64,000 nucleotides of DNA from positions 4,285,001 through 4,349,000 of the forward strand of contig NZ_CP104467.1 in NCBI RefSeq assembly GCF_025369935.1. Reading direction: 5' to 3'. Under the pieces are notes generated by a model. That model was not told the origin of the DNA, made no database searches, and was given only the letters and a program-made list of their open reading frames with translations. Positions 32,224-41,932 of the stretch are shown in pieces (positions within the stretch are counted from its first letter, which is position 1; each line of letters begins with the position of its first letter). A program made the position numbers and the translations under genes. This DNA comes from Paenibacillus andongensis (GTDB lineage Bacteria > Bacillota > Bacilli > Paenibacillales > NBRC-103111).

Positions 32224-33822
32224 CTATCTAACATGTAAAAATTGGCGGAACAAGAAGACGGCCTTCAATTTTAATAGATCGTTTACTTTTTTGAAATCAA
32301 CCTGTAAGAGATCACTAATCTTCTCCAAGCGATACGTTACGGTATTCCTATGAATAAATAATTGCTTTGCCGCCTCGCTTACTTGACCATCATTACGAAT
32401 GAATACCTCTAAAGTTCGAATCATCTCTTGCGAATACTCGGCATCTTTTTCAAGTAAAGGACGTAGAATTTTGGCACAGTAATCTTCCATCATACTGGAA
32501 GATACGTTCTGGAAGAGATGTGCGAATTCGATGGTTTCATAATGAAGCACACGATCTGGCAGTCCAAGCTTGGACGCCATACGCTGCGTCTCCAAACATT
32601 CCATATAGGCTTCCCTTAACGCTGTTGGCTTTAATTTCATAGAGCTTGTATAGAAAGCAATTTCACCGGCTTCTTCGATGCATCCCGAATCGCTAGCGTA
32701 CTTGGTCAGAAGCTGTGACAGCTCTTCCTCTGGAAACCCATCAACCTGATTCGTTGAATAGATCGAGAACATCAAATCCTTGAACACAAAATGGTGTCCA
32801 GTTAAACCGCTTGATTTCGGATGTGATTCCATATATTGTTTGAGGTTCTTGAGCTTAAGTTGGGGCTGCTCCTCCAGCAGTTTTTCAGGCTTATTTTTGC
32901 TAATCACACATTGATAAGCTCCTGTAAAGATCGATATCCCTCTAGCTTCCGCCTGTTCAAGGAATTCCTCTAAAGAGGTTCCTTTATCCAAGTAGCGTAT
33001 GAGATTGTTTTGTAAATCGCGTTGTGCGGATGCTTCAACATGCGATCGGAACGTATAGCACATATGGAAGGTCAGGATATCTGCAGCTTGCTGGAATAAA
33101 CCTTCCTCCACGTTTGCGAGTAGAACCGCATCAGGAATTATCAATAAATGTCCAAGAGGCTCATCGTCCTGCTGATGCAGTCCTACACGATAAGCGCGTT
33201 CCTTACCTGCGTACACCCAGCCTGATTTCCGTTTCCACGGCCAATTCTGAGAGAGTTGATCTGGACTCCATGTGCTTGTGTTATATAAAATTTGTCCCCG
33301 AGCTCCCACTACCGCCATAGGATAACCAAGAATGTCACTGATTAATTGGAACATGGAAAGCATATTATCCTGTTTCAATCCGAATTGCATCAGCTTCTTC
33401 TGTTTCTCCAGAACATTTTGCAGCAGCTGCGTATTGCGGCGGTATTCAGCGTTAAATAGGGCATTCATTTGATCTGAGAACGTAAATTGAAAGGGCATCT
33501 CGATAATCGGAAAATGCAGCCGATCTGCTTCATCTGCAACAATCTGCGGCAGCTCCGACCAGAAACGCCCTAGCTTGATCCCTAACCCAGCAGCTCCACG
33601 ATCATTTAATTTACGAAGTAAATTAACCGTTTCTTGCGGACTATCCTTCATCGCGAAAGCCGTGGTGAAGAGCATCTCTCCGGATTTCGTCCAATCCGCA
33701 ATGTCAGGAGCATCCATCACATTGACTGATTTGACGATGCGTGAATCACCTTGCTTGCCTGCAACAAGCTTCGCTTCCGTTAAAGGATATATGGATAATG
33801 CCTCACGAATGGTAAGATGCAT
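32224..33822 (-). CDS. PucR-family transcriptional regulator
   Basis: A 532-residue regulator. The N-terminal PucR domain starts LTIREALSIYPLTEAKLVAG and includes EMLFTTAFAMKD and GLGIKLGRFW. A GAF-like middle follows, and the C-terminal PucR-type helix-turn-helix is EVFIRNDGQVSEAAKQLFIHRNTVTYRLEKISDLL. B. subtilis PucR controls purine catabolism; other members control amino acid or GABA use. No purine genes are adjacent, so the target is unknown. The fad genes lie downstream on the same strand, but a terminator and about 300 bases separate them. Confidence 0.9.
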   Translation of the reverse strand: MHLTIREALSIYPLTEAKLVAGKQGDSRIVKSVNVMDAPDIADWTKSGEMLFTTAFAMKDSPQETVNLLRKLNDRGAAGLGIKLGRFWSELPQIVADEADRLHFPIIEMPFQFTFSDQMNALFNAEYRRNTQLLQNVLEKQKKLMQFGLKQDNMLSMFQLISDILGYPMAVVGARGQILYNTSTWSPDQLSQNWPWKRKSGWVYAGKERAYRVGLHQQDDEPLGHLLIIPDAVLLANVEEGLFQQAADILTFHMCYTFRSHVEASAQRDLQNNLIRYLDKGTSLEEFLEQAEARGISIFTGAYQCVISKNKPEKLLEEQPQLKLKNLKQYMESHPKSSGLTGHHFVFKDLMFSIYSTNQVDGFPEEELSQLLTKYASDSGCIEEAGEIAFYTSSMKLKPTALREAYMECLETQRMASKLGLPDRVLHYETIEFAHLFQNVSSSMMEDYCAKILRPLLEKDAEYSQEMIRTLEVFIRNDGQVSEAAKQLFIHRNTVTYRLEKISDLLQVDFKKVNDLLKLKAVFLFRQFLHVR

Positions 33823-34071
33823 TGTGCTTCCCCCTTAGTGCCTTTTAAATGATTATAGGATGACCTTGCCAATTCAGTCAATGGATTTATGTTAGATTAT
33901 ATAACATTCTGTAGGATTTTATGAATGTTTTATGACTTTGTTTTATTTTTATGTCAGAAAACATGACATATGCACAGTGAAATCTAAAACTTAGAACAAA
34001 TAAGCGCAAAAACCGCGCTTTCAGCGAGACCTCTGATGCGAGCAGGCAAAGTTTGAATTTCCTATACAGCG
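33823..34071. promoter_or_regulatory. gene-free stretch: pucR-like upstream region and a repeat copy
   Basis: No gene is seen. TATGTCA-GAAAACA-TGACATA (33,950-33,970) is a 7-bp inverted repeat about 130 bases before the regulator start, a possible operator. AACAAATAAGCGCAAAAACCGCGC (about 33,995-34,020) is a copy of the palindromic repeat also at 6.7 kb. Confidence 0.4.
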
Positions 34072-34105
34072 AAAAAGAGAGACATGCTTAACACATGCCT
34101 CTCCT
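34072..34105 (-). terminator. intrinsic terminator of the fad operon
   Basis: Leftwards GAGAGGCATG-TGTTAA-CATGTCTCTC followed by TTTTT, 20 bases after the thioesterase stop. Confidence 0.85.
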
Positions 34106-34121
34106 TTATAATGAATCAACC

Positions 34122-34538
34122 TCAAATCACTCGAAACGTTCCCGTACCAATCGTCCCCAAATTGCCTTCACGGTCAAAAACACGACCTTGCGTAGTTATC
34201 ATCTTACGGGATTGATGAACAAGCTCAGCCGTCACCAATAATCGGCCTTCATAAAGCGGAGCTACAAAATGAACATTCAAATTCGTTGTTACAACCTTAT
34301 CCTCCGGTCTGGCCACCATCACAACAATTCCCATCGCATTGTCCAGCAAGGAAGATAGTACACCGCCATGGACGATCCCTATCGGGTTTAAGTGATGCGT
34401 TTTGGCTTCCAAAGCAATCGTGATGATATTGTCTTGCATACTTACAAATTCACAGCCAAGAAAGCCCCAAAACGTAGGCTCTGCTGATGCTGCTAATTGC
34501 TGCAGCCTCTTATTCATTCGTTCGTTAGCATCATCCAT
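34122..34538 (-). CDS. PaaI-family hotdog thioesterase
   Basis: A 138-residue hotdog-fold acyl-CoA thioesterase. The motif HLNPIGIVHGGVLSSLLDNAMG carries the HGG and catalytic Asp of the PaaI/4HBT-II group; NLNVHFVAPLYEGRLLVTAE is the second core strand pair. As the last gene of the beta-oxidation operon it probably releases free CoA from intermediates. It lies 60 bases after the acyl-CoA ligase gene. The ATG follows GGAGGG. Confidence 0.9.
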   Translation of the reverse strand: MDDANERMNKRLQQLAASAEPTFWGFLGCEFVSMQDNIITIALEAKTHHLNPIGIVHGGVLSSLLDNAMGIVVMVARPEDKVVTTNLNVHFVAPLYEGRLLVTAELVHQSRKMITTQGRVFDREGNLGTIGTGTFRVI

Positions 34539-34598
34539 AGGATTCCCTCCACTCCTCTTGTAAAGGGCTTCCCCTTAATTGTTAACAGGAAGAAGTTC

Positions 34599-36269
34599 TT
34601 AAACCGTCTTCTCTTCCTCTAGTAATTGCCTGCGCAGCACCTTTCCAATCATCGTTTTCGGCAGAGACTGGCGGAATTCGACTTTCCGAGGCACTTTATA
34701 GGCAGCCAATCGCTCACGGCACCACAATTCAAGTTCCTTTTCCGTTAGCGTCATTCCCGGTCTTAACACGATAAATGCTTTCACCGTTTCTCCCCGATAC
34801 TCATCCGGTACCCCTGCAACAACAGCCTCCAGAATGGCCGGATGCTCGAAGAGAACCTCCTCAATATCACGCGGATAAATATTGTAGCCTCCGGCTATGA
34901 TTAAATCCTTCTTGCGATCAACAATCGAGAAGAACCCATCCTCATCCATACGCCCCATGTCGCCCGTATAAAGCCAGCCATCTCTGATGGTCATAGCCGT
35001 TTCGTACTCTCGCTGCCAATAGCCTTTCATCACCTGAGGCCCTTTAATAATAATTTCGCCAATTTCCCCAACCGGCAGCTCTTGGCCTGAATCTGAATCA
35101 ACCACCTTCGTATCAGTATCCGGAAAAGGGATCCCAATTGAGCCTATTTTCCGAAAACCCCAAATGGGATTCGCATGCGTAACAGGGGAGGTTTCCGTCA
35201 ACCCATAACCTTCAATTAATCTACCGCCAGTCAATGCCTCGAAGCGCTCTTGCACCTCTAACGGAAGCGGCGCTGAACCGCTTACACAAACATTAATAGA
35301 AGAAATATCTACTTCCTTCACGCGTTTATGATTAATTAATGCAATGTACATGGTTGGCGCACCCGGGAAAATCGTTGGCTTCAATGAATGAATCGTGTCC
35401 AAAATTAAGTTGATATCAAACTTTGGAATGAGAATCAGCATCCCTGCCCGATACATGGATTGATTCAACAAGACTGTCAAGCCAAAGACATGGAAGCATG
35501 GAATAGCCCCCAAGAATCTTTCTTCACCTATCCGAGTACGATAGCACCAATGACTGGTTTGGTACGTATTAGCAATCAAATTGGTGTGCGTCAGCATGAC
35601 TCCTTTGGATATCCCCGTCGTCCCTCCGGTATATTGAAGAAGGGCAATATCCTCGTCAACCTCCACATCTACACAAATCGGGGCGCGAGAAGCTGCGCGG
35701 AGCAGCTTTTTATAAGAATAAACACCCTCCCCGTATGTGACAGCAAGGTTTGCACCATCTTTTTTCATTTTAATCGGATATAAGACATTTTTGGGAAAGG
35801 GCAAATAATCCTTAATTGAAGTCACAATCACATGTCGAATCGGTGTTTGCGTTTTCGCCTTTTGCACACGATCAAACAGCAAATCCAACGTTACAATAAC
35901 AGTTGCTCCGGAATCCGAGAGCTGGTGAACCAGCTCTCGCTCCACATAAAGCGGATTCGTCATGACGACGATCCCGCCCATCATCAGGGTTCCGAAGTAG
36001 GCGATGATAGCCGAAGGACAATTCGGCAGCATAATCGACACCCGATCCCCTTGGCTAACGCCTAACTCTTTCAAAGCATTGGCAAAACGATAGGAGGCGT
36101 CCAATACCTCCCGATAACGCAGCGTTTTCCCCAAGAAATACAAGGAAGGCCGGTCCGGAAACTTATGCGCGGAATCTACCAACAAACGTGCAAGATTATG
36201 CTTCGGGTACTCGTAAGTCGGTGCCACTTCAGACGGATAATGGCGCAGCCAAGGCTTTGCCTCATTCAT
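34599..36269 (-). CDS. lcfA: long-chain fatty acid-CoA ligase
   Basis: A 556-residue adenylate-forming ligase that activates fatty acids to acyl-CoA. Motifs: P-loop YTGGTTGISKGVMLTH, GYGLTETSPVTH, YTGDMGRMDEDGF, VDRKKDLIIAGGYNIYPRDIE (hinge) and the catalytic Lys in LPKTMIGKVLRR. The length and motifs fit LcfA/FadD rather than acetyl-CoA synthetase. AAGGGGA precedes the ATG at 36269. It lies between fadE and the thioesterase in the fad operon, supporting fatty acid degradation as its role. Expression is presumably under FadR through the operon promoter. Confidence 0.93.
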   Translation of the reverse strand: MNEAKPWLRHYPSEVAPTYEYPKHNLARLLVDSAHKFPDRPSLYFLGKTLRYREVLDASYRFANALKELGVSQGDRVSIMLPNCPSAIIAYFGTLMMGGIVVMTNPLYVERELVHQLSDSGATVIVTLDLLFDRVQKAKTQTPIRHVIVTSIKDYLPFPKNVLYPIKMKKDGANLAVTYGEGVYSYKKLLRAASRAPICVDVEVDEDIALLQYTGGTTGISKGVMLTHTNLIANTYQTSHWCYRTRIGEERFLGAIPCFHVFGLTVLLNQSMYRAGMLILIPKFDINLILDTIHSLKPTIFPGAPTMYIALINHKRVKEVDISSINVCVSGSAPLPLEVQERFEALTGGRLIEGYGLTETSPVTHANPIWGFRKIGSIGIPFPDTDTKVVDSDSGQELPVGEIGEIIIKGPQVMKGYWQREYETAMTIRDGWLYTGDMGRMDEDGFFSIVDRKKDLIIAGGYNIYPRDIEEVLFEHPAILEAVVAGVPDEYRGETVKAFIVLRPGMTLTEKELELWCRERLAAYKVPRKVEFRQSLPKTMIGKVLRRQLLEEEKTV

Positions 36270-36304
36270 TCCAAACCATCCCCTTAGGTTCTTGACATCG
36301 ATGA

Positions 36305-38077
36305 CTATACGATGAATTTCTCACCCTGAATAACGCGTGCGGCGATGTCGCGCTTCAGACCAACCGTATTCACACTGCTGCGTCTAGACAGTTTTTTCAA
36401 AATAGATAATTGAGTCCGAAGAACATCTCCTTCTTCCATCGTACTGAGCGCTTCCTTCGCATATGCCTCAATTTTGTCAAAGGCCTCATGAACAAAAACC
36501 GTCGTGATTTGGATCGCATTCTTTGCCTTTTCTTCCCCTGCTTTTTCAATCAGCTTTTGCGTACGAAGAAGACCGCTTTCAGCAGCGAAAATTTGGATCA
36601 TGATGTCAGCTAAAATGCTTAAAACTTCCTGATTTTTCTCTAGCGCCATACCATACTTCTGTACCGCAAGCCCACCGACCATCAGGAAAACCTTCTTCGC
36701 CATCGAAACCAGATGCACCTCTTCGGCTAGCGTGCCTTCGAACGTTTGGCCTGGAACGATAGAGAGCAGTTCTGCTTGCAGCGCTTGTGCCTTTTGCAGC
36801 AAAGGCAGTTCGCCTTTCATTGCTTTCTTCACCAACGTACCTGGAATGAGCAGGCGATTGATTTCATTCGTACCTTCAAAAATTCGATTAATCCGTGAAT
36901 CCCGATAAATACGTTCTACTTTGTACTCCTGGATAAAACCGTAACCGCCATGAATTTGCAAGCCCTCATCCGCAACAAAATCCAACACTTCAGACGCGAA
37001 CACCTTATTAATGGAGCATTCCAGCGCGTACTCGGAAATCCCTTTTGAGGAATGTTTACCGGCATCCGGGCTCGTATGATCAATATCCTTGAGAATGGTA
37101 TCGAACAATCCAGTCGTTCTATACACCATGCTCTCCAACATATACGTTTGAATGTTCATTTCCGCCAACTTTTTACCAATCAAGGGAAAACGTGAGATAG
37201 GCGTATTAAACTGTTGGCGGGTATTCGCATATTTCGAAGCTAACTCAATCGTCTCCTTGGAAGCACCCAGACAACCAGTAGCCAATTTGTAACGGCCAAT
37301 ATTCAGAATGTTGAAAGCAATCAGGTGCCCCTTCCCGATTTCACCCAATAAGTTCTGGGCCGGCACACGGACATCTTCAAAATAAAGCGGACGCGTCGAC
37401 GAGCCTTTGATCCCCATCTTCTTCTCTTCCGGCCCCATCGTAAAGCCAGGATCACCCTTCTCAACGATAAAGGCTGTGAAATCAGTGCCGTTGATTTTGG
37501 CATAAACGATGAAAATATCAGCAAATCCGGCATTCGTGATATACAATTTGGATCCGTTTAAAAGATAATACTTGCCATCATCGGACAAACGAGCTGTCGT
37601 TTTTGCGCCCAAAGCATCCGAGCCGGATGTTGGTTCCGTTAAACAATAGGCCGCGATTTTCGCGCCTGTCGCAAGGTCGGGCAAATACTTCTTCTTCTGT
37701 TCCGTGGTACCAAAAAATACAATCGGCAGCGTGCCAATCCCGACATGCGCCCCAATGGATAAAGCAAAAGATGAAGCACGGGCGAGATTTTCACTAATCA
37801 CCGTGGAACTTACTTTATCCAACCCTAGTCCGCCATAAATCTCAGGTACATCAGAGCCAAGTAATCCGAGATCTCCCGCGCTGCGCATCAGTTTTACCGT
37901 TAAATCATAATCGAGCTTTTCCAAATGCTCATCATTCGGCATGACTTCCCCTGATACGAAATCACGCGTTGTTTCCGCAATCATGCGATGCTCTTCGGTA
38001 AAATCCTCAGGGGTCACAATATCATGAAAATCCGTATCCGAAATAACAAAACTACCGCCTACGACTTTCTCCGCCAT
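36305..38077 (-). CDS. fadE: acyl-CoA dehydrogenase, long form
   Basis: A 590-residue flavoprotein for the first oxidation step of beta-oxidation. The FAD/substrate segment is YCLTEPTSGSDALGAKT, followed by FIVEKGDPGFTMGPEEKKMGIKGSST, QQFNTPISRFPLIGKKLAEM, QIHGGYGFIQEYKVERIYRDSRINRIFEGTNEI containing the catalytic Glu. The extra C-terminal about 190 residues are shared with B. subtilis FadE (also about 590 residues). Electrons go to EtfAB, encoded at 44.9-46.7 kb. It sits between fadA and lcfA. Confidence 0.94.
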   Translation of the reverse strand: MAEKVVGGSFVISDTDFHDIVTPEDFTEEHRMIAETTRDFVSGEVMPNDEHLEKLDYDLTVKLMRSAGDLGLLGSDVPEIYGGLGLDKVSSTVISENLARASSFALSIGAHVGIGTLPIVFFGTTEQKKKYLPDLATGAKIAAYCLTEPTSGSDALGAKTTARLSDDGKYYLLNGSKLYITNAGFADIFIVYAKINGTDFTAFIVEKGDPGFTMGPEEKKMGIKGSSTRPLYFEDVRVPAQNLLGEIGKGHLIAFNILNIGRYKLATGCLGASKETIELASKYANTRQQFNTPISRFPLIGKKLAEMNIQTYMLESMVYRTTGLFDTILKDIDHTSPDAGKHSSKGISEYALECSINKVFASEVLDFVADEGLQIHGGYGFIQEYKVERIYRDSRINRIFEGTNEINRLLIPGTLVKKAMKGELPLLQKAQALQAELLSIVPGQTFEGTLAEEVHLVSMAKKVFLMVGGLAVQKYGMALEKNQEVLSILADIMIQIFAAESGLLRTQKLIEKAGEEKAKNAIQITTVFVHEAFDKIEAYAKEALSTMEEGDVLRTQLSILKKLSRRSSVNTVGLKRDIAARVIQGEKFIV

Positions 38078-38146
38078 GGTTCATCTCTCCTCTAGATTAA
38101 TTGTACAAGGGTAAATTTAAATGGATACAACGCCGATTAAGGGAAC

Positions 38147-38164
38147 GTGGATGTTGCCATCCAC
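38147..38164 (-). other. perfect hairpin between fadA and fadE
   Basis: GTGGATG-GCAA-CATCCAC in the 115-base gap within the fad operon, without a T-run. It could stabilise or separate the fadF-N-A and fadE-lcfA parts of the message. Confidence 0.5.
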
Positions 38165-38192
38165 ATAAATCGCACTTCACTTTCTAGGTCAA

Positions 38193-39377
38193 TCACGCAG
38201 GGTGCACCTGAAAAACTCCTGCGGCCCCCATCCCGCCGCCGATACACATGGACACTACACCATACCCGCCGCCACGACGCTGCAGCTCATGAATTAAGCT
38301 CGTTGTCAGCTTCGCTCCTGTACACCCAAGCGGATGCCCGAGGGCAATGGCGCCACCGTTCACATTCACCAAATCTTCATTCAAGCCCAGCTCGCGAATA
38401 ATATGGACACATTGCGAAGCGAACGCTTCGTTGATTTCAAACAGATTCACTTGGTCTTGCGTGATGCCCGCCATCTGCAAAGCCTTCGGAATCGCCTTCA
38501 CAGGCCCGACGCCCATAATTTCCGGCTCCACGCCAGAAAGCGCAAAAGACTTGAACGTCGCCAGCGGCTTCAACCCGAGCGCTTCTGCGCGCTCGCGGCT
38601 CATCAGCACGGCCGCCGCTGCGCCGTCCGACGTCTGTGACGCGTTGCCCGCCGTCACAGAGCCGCCCAAGCTGAACGCAGGCTTCAGCTTGGCAAGCCCT
38701 TCCACGGATGTATCGGGGCGAACGCCCTCATCCGTGGCAAACACGAACTTCCGCTCGAACGCTTTGCCGCGTTCGTCAATGCCCTTCACGCTCGTGCTAA
38801 CTGGCACGATCTCGTCTACGAACTTGCCGGCTGCTATCGCGGCAGCTGCCTTCTGATGGCTGCGCGTTGCGAAGCCATCCTGCGCTTCGCGCGAGATGCC
38901 GAAGCGCTGCGCGACTTCTTCGGCCGTGTGACCCATGCCCATGTACACCTCGGGCATGCTCTCAACCAGCCCCGGATGCGGCGAGAGCTTGAAGCCCGTC
39001 ATCGGGACGTGGCTCATGCTCTCAACGCCTCCGGCGACAATCACCTCCGCGTGGCCAAGCATAATGCGCTCCGCCGCATATGCGATGGCTTGCAGCCCGG
39101 AGGAGCAAAAGCGATTGACCGTGATCGCCGGCACGGTCACCGGGAAGCCCGCATACAACGACATCGTGCGGGCGAAGTTCAGCCCTTGCTCGCCTTCGGG
39201 CATCGCGCACCCGATGATGATGTCCTCGACATCTCCTTTGTCGAGTCCAGGAGCACGGCGTATTGCTTCTTCCAATACGGCTTTACCTAGATCCTCCGCT
39301 CTGGTTTGAGCGAAGCTGCCTTTCTTCGCGCGACCGACTGCCGTGCGCGTTATCGATACAATGACTGCTTCTTTCAT
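38193..39377 (-). CDS. fadA: acetyl-CoA C-acyltransferase (3-ketoacyl-CoA thiolase)
   Basis: A 394-residue thiolase for the last step of beta-oxidation. The acyl-accepting Cys is in [16 protein letters not shown] (about residue 90), the His in [17 protein letters not shown] and the second Cys in [10 protein letters not shown]. The ATG at 39377 has GAGGTG 6 bases upstream; the GTG at 39386 is part of that site. Its middle section (38.47-39.25 kb) is clearly richer in G+C than neighbouring genes. It follows fadN by about 75 bases. Confidence 0.95.
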   Translation of the reverse strand: MKEAVIVSITRTAVGRAKKGSFAQTRAEDLGKAVLEEAIRRAPGLDKGDVEDIIIGCAMPEGEQGLNFARTMSLYAGFPVTVPAITVNRFCSSGLQAIAYAAERIMLGHAEVIVAGGVESMSHVPMTGFKLSPHPGLVESMPEVYMGMGHTAEEVAQRFGISREAQDGFATRSHQKAAAAIAAGKFVDEIVPVSTSVKGIDERGKAFERKFVFATDEGVRPDTSVEGLAKLKPAFSLGGSVTAGNASQTSDGAAAAVLMSRERAEALGLKPLATFKSFALSGVEPEIMGVGPVKAIPKALQMAGITQDQVNLFEINEAFASQCVHIIRELGLNEDLVNVNGGAIALGHPLGCTGAKLTTSLIHELQRRGGGYGVVSMCIGGGMGAAGVFQVHPA

Positions 39378-39451
39378 CGATTTCACCTCATTATGAGTAA
39401 TAGACTTGCACCACTCGGGGCTTTCTAATTAGAAAGGCAAGGTCTTCTCTC

Positions 39452-41845
39452 TTAGTTCCGCAGTGCTTTCCCTTTGGAAAGCATGTATTGCATGCGCTGC
39501 TGTGTTTTCTGCTCTCCACAAAGACTAAGGAAGGCTTCACGCTCTAAATCGAGCATATACTGCTCTGAGACTAATGTTCCTGCTGGCACATTCCCTCCTG
39601 CAAGCACGTGCGCAAGCTTGTTCGCGATCAATTGATCGTGCTCGCTGATATATCCGCCTTGACGCATCGTATAGGCAGCAATTTGCATCACCGCTTTACC
39701 ATTCTCGCCAACGACGCGGATTTTCTCTTGCGCAGGGGGCGTGTATCCTGCCGCTTCCATGCGAAGAACCGCTTGCTTCGCTTCATAAATACGATGATCC
39801 GGATTCACAACTACCGAATCTTGTGCTCTCATAAAGCCTAGACGCTTCGTATCATGACCGCTCGTCGACACCTTTGCCATGGCCACCGTTTCAAAAATTG
39901 CATTAATCCACGGTTGTAGATCGACTTCCGGGTCACGAACTTGTTGACTTGCTAGAAGCGCTAACTCTTTACATCCGCCACCAGCAGGAATTAAGCCAAC
40001 TCCCACCTCAACGAGTCCATAATACGTTTCCGCTGAGAAAATAATTTGGTCAGCCGGCATACAAGCCTCAACCCCGCCACCAAGTGTCATCTTGTGTGGC
40101 GCAGCAACTACCGGCTTTTCAAGCCTTTTGAGCTTCAGCATGGAGTTTTGGAATAAACGAATGATGCCGTCTACTTCATCCCACTCCCCATCCTGTGCTT
40201 CCATTAGCAACAGCATCACATTGGCGCCGACGCAGAAATTTTTGCCTTCGTTAGCGACAACCATTCCGCGATAGTTGCTGCGTACTTCGTCCACGCTTTG
40301 CTGAATCATCGTGAGAATATCGGCCCCAATGGCATTGTTCGGTGAGTGAAACTCTAGACATGCAACCCCGTCACCAATGTCAATCAAGCTAGCGCCGCTA
40401 TTCGAGCGAATGACTTTATTCTGCTGTTTTAAAGAGGCAAGTGAAATAAGTTCCGGTCTTGTTTCAACACCGCGAAATTCATTTTTCAGATAGTAAAAAC
40501 TCTGGCCTCCCCTGTTCTCATAGAAGCTGTCATGGCCGGCGGCAATCCAAGCTTTTACCCAATCAGGCACCTTGCTGCCTTCCGCTTCCATTCGTTCCAC
40601 AGAACGTTTCAGCCCAATGGCATCCCACGTTTCGAAAGGACCGAGGTCCCAGTTAAAGCCCCATTTGAGCGCATGATCAATCTCGACAATGGAATCTGCA
40701 ATTTCATCTAATTTCTCTGCCGAATAGAGGAGCACTGGCTTCAAAATATTCCACGCCAAATCCGAATAGCGATCTTTCGCGCCGAGCAAAGCCTTTAACT
40801 TCCCTACCGTGCCTTTCGCCTGCTTCGCGGCTTCCAGAGAGCCAGAACTGATTTTTCGGCTTGCCGAATATTCCATCGTATTTAAATCTAGAGACTGAAT
40901 TTCTTTACCAGCTTCGGACTTCACCTTTTTATAAAATCCTTGGCCTTGCTTCTCACCAATCCAACCTTTTTCTACCATCGTTTTCAAAATTGCAGGTGTA
41001 TTGAAAATTTCCTTCTCTGCCGGGTCAGTCACAAGATCAAACACGTTATTGGCAACATGAACGAATGTATCCAGACCCACCAAGTCAAGCGTACGGAACG
41101 TCGCGCTCTTCGGGCGGCCCATAGCCGGACCCGTTACGGCATCTACCTCTTCAACGGAATACCCGCTCGCGAGCATCTCACGTAAAGTAACCAAAAGCCC
41201 ATAAGTGCCAATTCGATTGCCAATAAAATTCGGCGTATCTTTCGCTTGAACAACACCTTTTCCAAGCTTTTTCTCACAAAAGTCAGTCATAAAAGCAACA
41301 ATTGCAGGGTCAGTTTGTTCATTTGGAATTACTTCCAATAATTTCATATAGCGAGGCGGATTAAAAAAATGAGTGCCAAGGAAATGCTTTTTAAACTCAG
41401 GGCTGGCGCTTTGAACCATGGCATTGATTGAAATGCCCGATGTATTTGAGGAAACAATGGTTCCCGGCTTCCAAACGGATTCAATACGGCTGATGAGCTG
41501 CTGCTTCGCTTGCAAATTTTCCACTATAACTTCAATAATCCAATCCACACTTCCAAGCTTCGCTAAATCATCCTCCAGATTGCCAGGTGTAATGCGTTCA
41601 GCAAAAGCTTCGCTATATAAGGGAGCAGGGTTCGTCTTCTTGAGCTTATCCATCGCGTTAAGAGCAAATCGGTTCCGCACCTTGGGATGATCTAACGTAA
41701 GGCCGGCAGCTTCTTCTTGTGGCTGTAGCTGGGCTGGCACTATATCGAGCAGTAACACGGGAATGCCTACATTTGCCAAATGGGCAGCAATGCCGGAGCC
41801 CATCACACCGGAGCCGATAACGGCCGCTGTACGAATCTTTGTCAT
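39452..41845 (-). CDS. fadN: 3-hydroxyacyl-CoA dehydrogenase / enoyl-CoA hydratase fusion
   Basis: A 797-residue bifunctional protein as in B. subtilis FadN. The dehydrogenase comes first: NAD site AAVIGSGVMGSGIAAHLANVG at residue 7, then SNTSGISINAM, THFFNPPRYMKLLEVIP and KDTPNFIGNRIG. The hydratase/isomerase part is C-terminal, with VVANEGKNFCVGANVMLLL and LGGGVEACMPADQIIFSAETYYGLVEVGVGLIPAGGG. This order is opposite to E. coli FadB. It lies between fadF and fadA with GGAGG upstream. Confidence 0.95.
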   Translation of the reverse strand: MTKIRTAAVIGSGVMGSGIAAHLANVGIPVLLLDIVPAQLQPQEEAAGLTLDHPKVRNRFALNAMDKLKKTNPAPLYSEAFAERITPGNLEDDLAKLGSVDWIIEVIVENLQAKQQLISRIESVWKPGTIVSSNTSGISINAMVQSASPEFKKHFLGTHFFNPPRYMKLLEVIPNEQTDPAIVAFMTDFCEKKLGKGVVQAKDTPNFIGNRIGTYGLLVTLREMLASGYSVEEVDAVTGPAMGRPKSATFRTLDLVGLDTFVHVANNVFDLVTDPAEKEIFNTPAILKTMVEKGWIGEKQGQGFYKKVKSEAGKEIQSLDLNTMEYSASRKISSGSLEAAKQAKGTVGKLKALLGAKDRYSDLAWNILKPVLLYSAEKLDEIADSIVEIDHALKWGFNWDLGPFETWDAIGLKRSVERMEAEGSKVPDWVKAWIAAGHDSFYENRGGQSFYYLKNEFRGVETRPELISLASLKQQNKVIRSNSGASLIDIGDGVACLEFHSPNNAIGADILTMIQQSVDEVRSNYRGMVVANEGKNFCVGANVMLLLMEAQDGEWDEVDGIIRLFQNSMLKLKRLEKPVVAAPHKMTLGGGVEACMPADQIIFSAETYYGLVEVGVGLIPAGGGCKELALLASQQVRDPEVDLQPWINAIFETVAMAKVSTSGHDTKRLGFMRAQDSVVVNPDHRIYEAKQAVLRMEAAGYTPPAQEKIRVVGENGKAVMQIAAYTMRQGGYISEHDQLIANKLAHVLAGGNVPAGTLVSEQYMLDLEREAFLSLCGEQKTQQRMQYMLSKGKALRN

Positions 41846-41932
41846 ATGGAAATTTCCTCCTACATGATTTTTTTCAGTTTTCGCATCAACCTTGACAAAA
41901 ACGCTTGCCTGTAAGGCGATAAAGTCGTTATC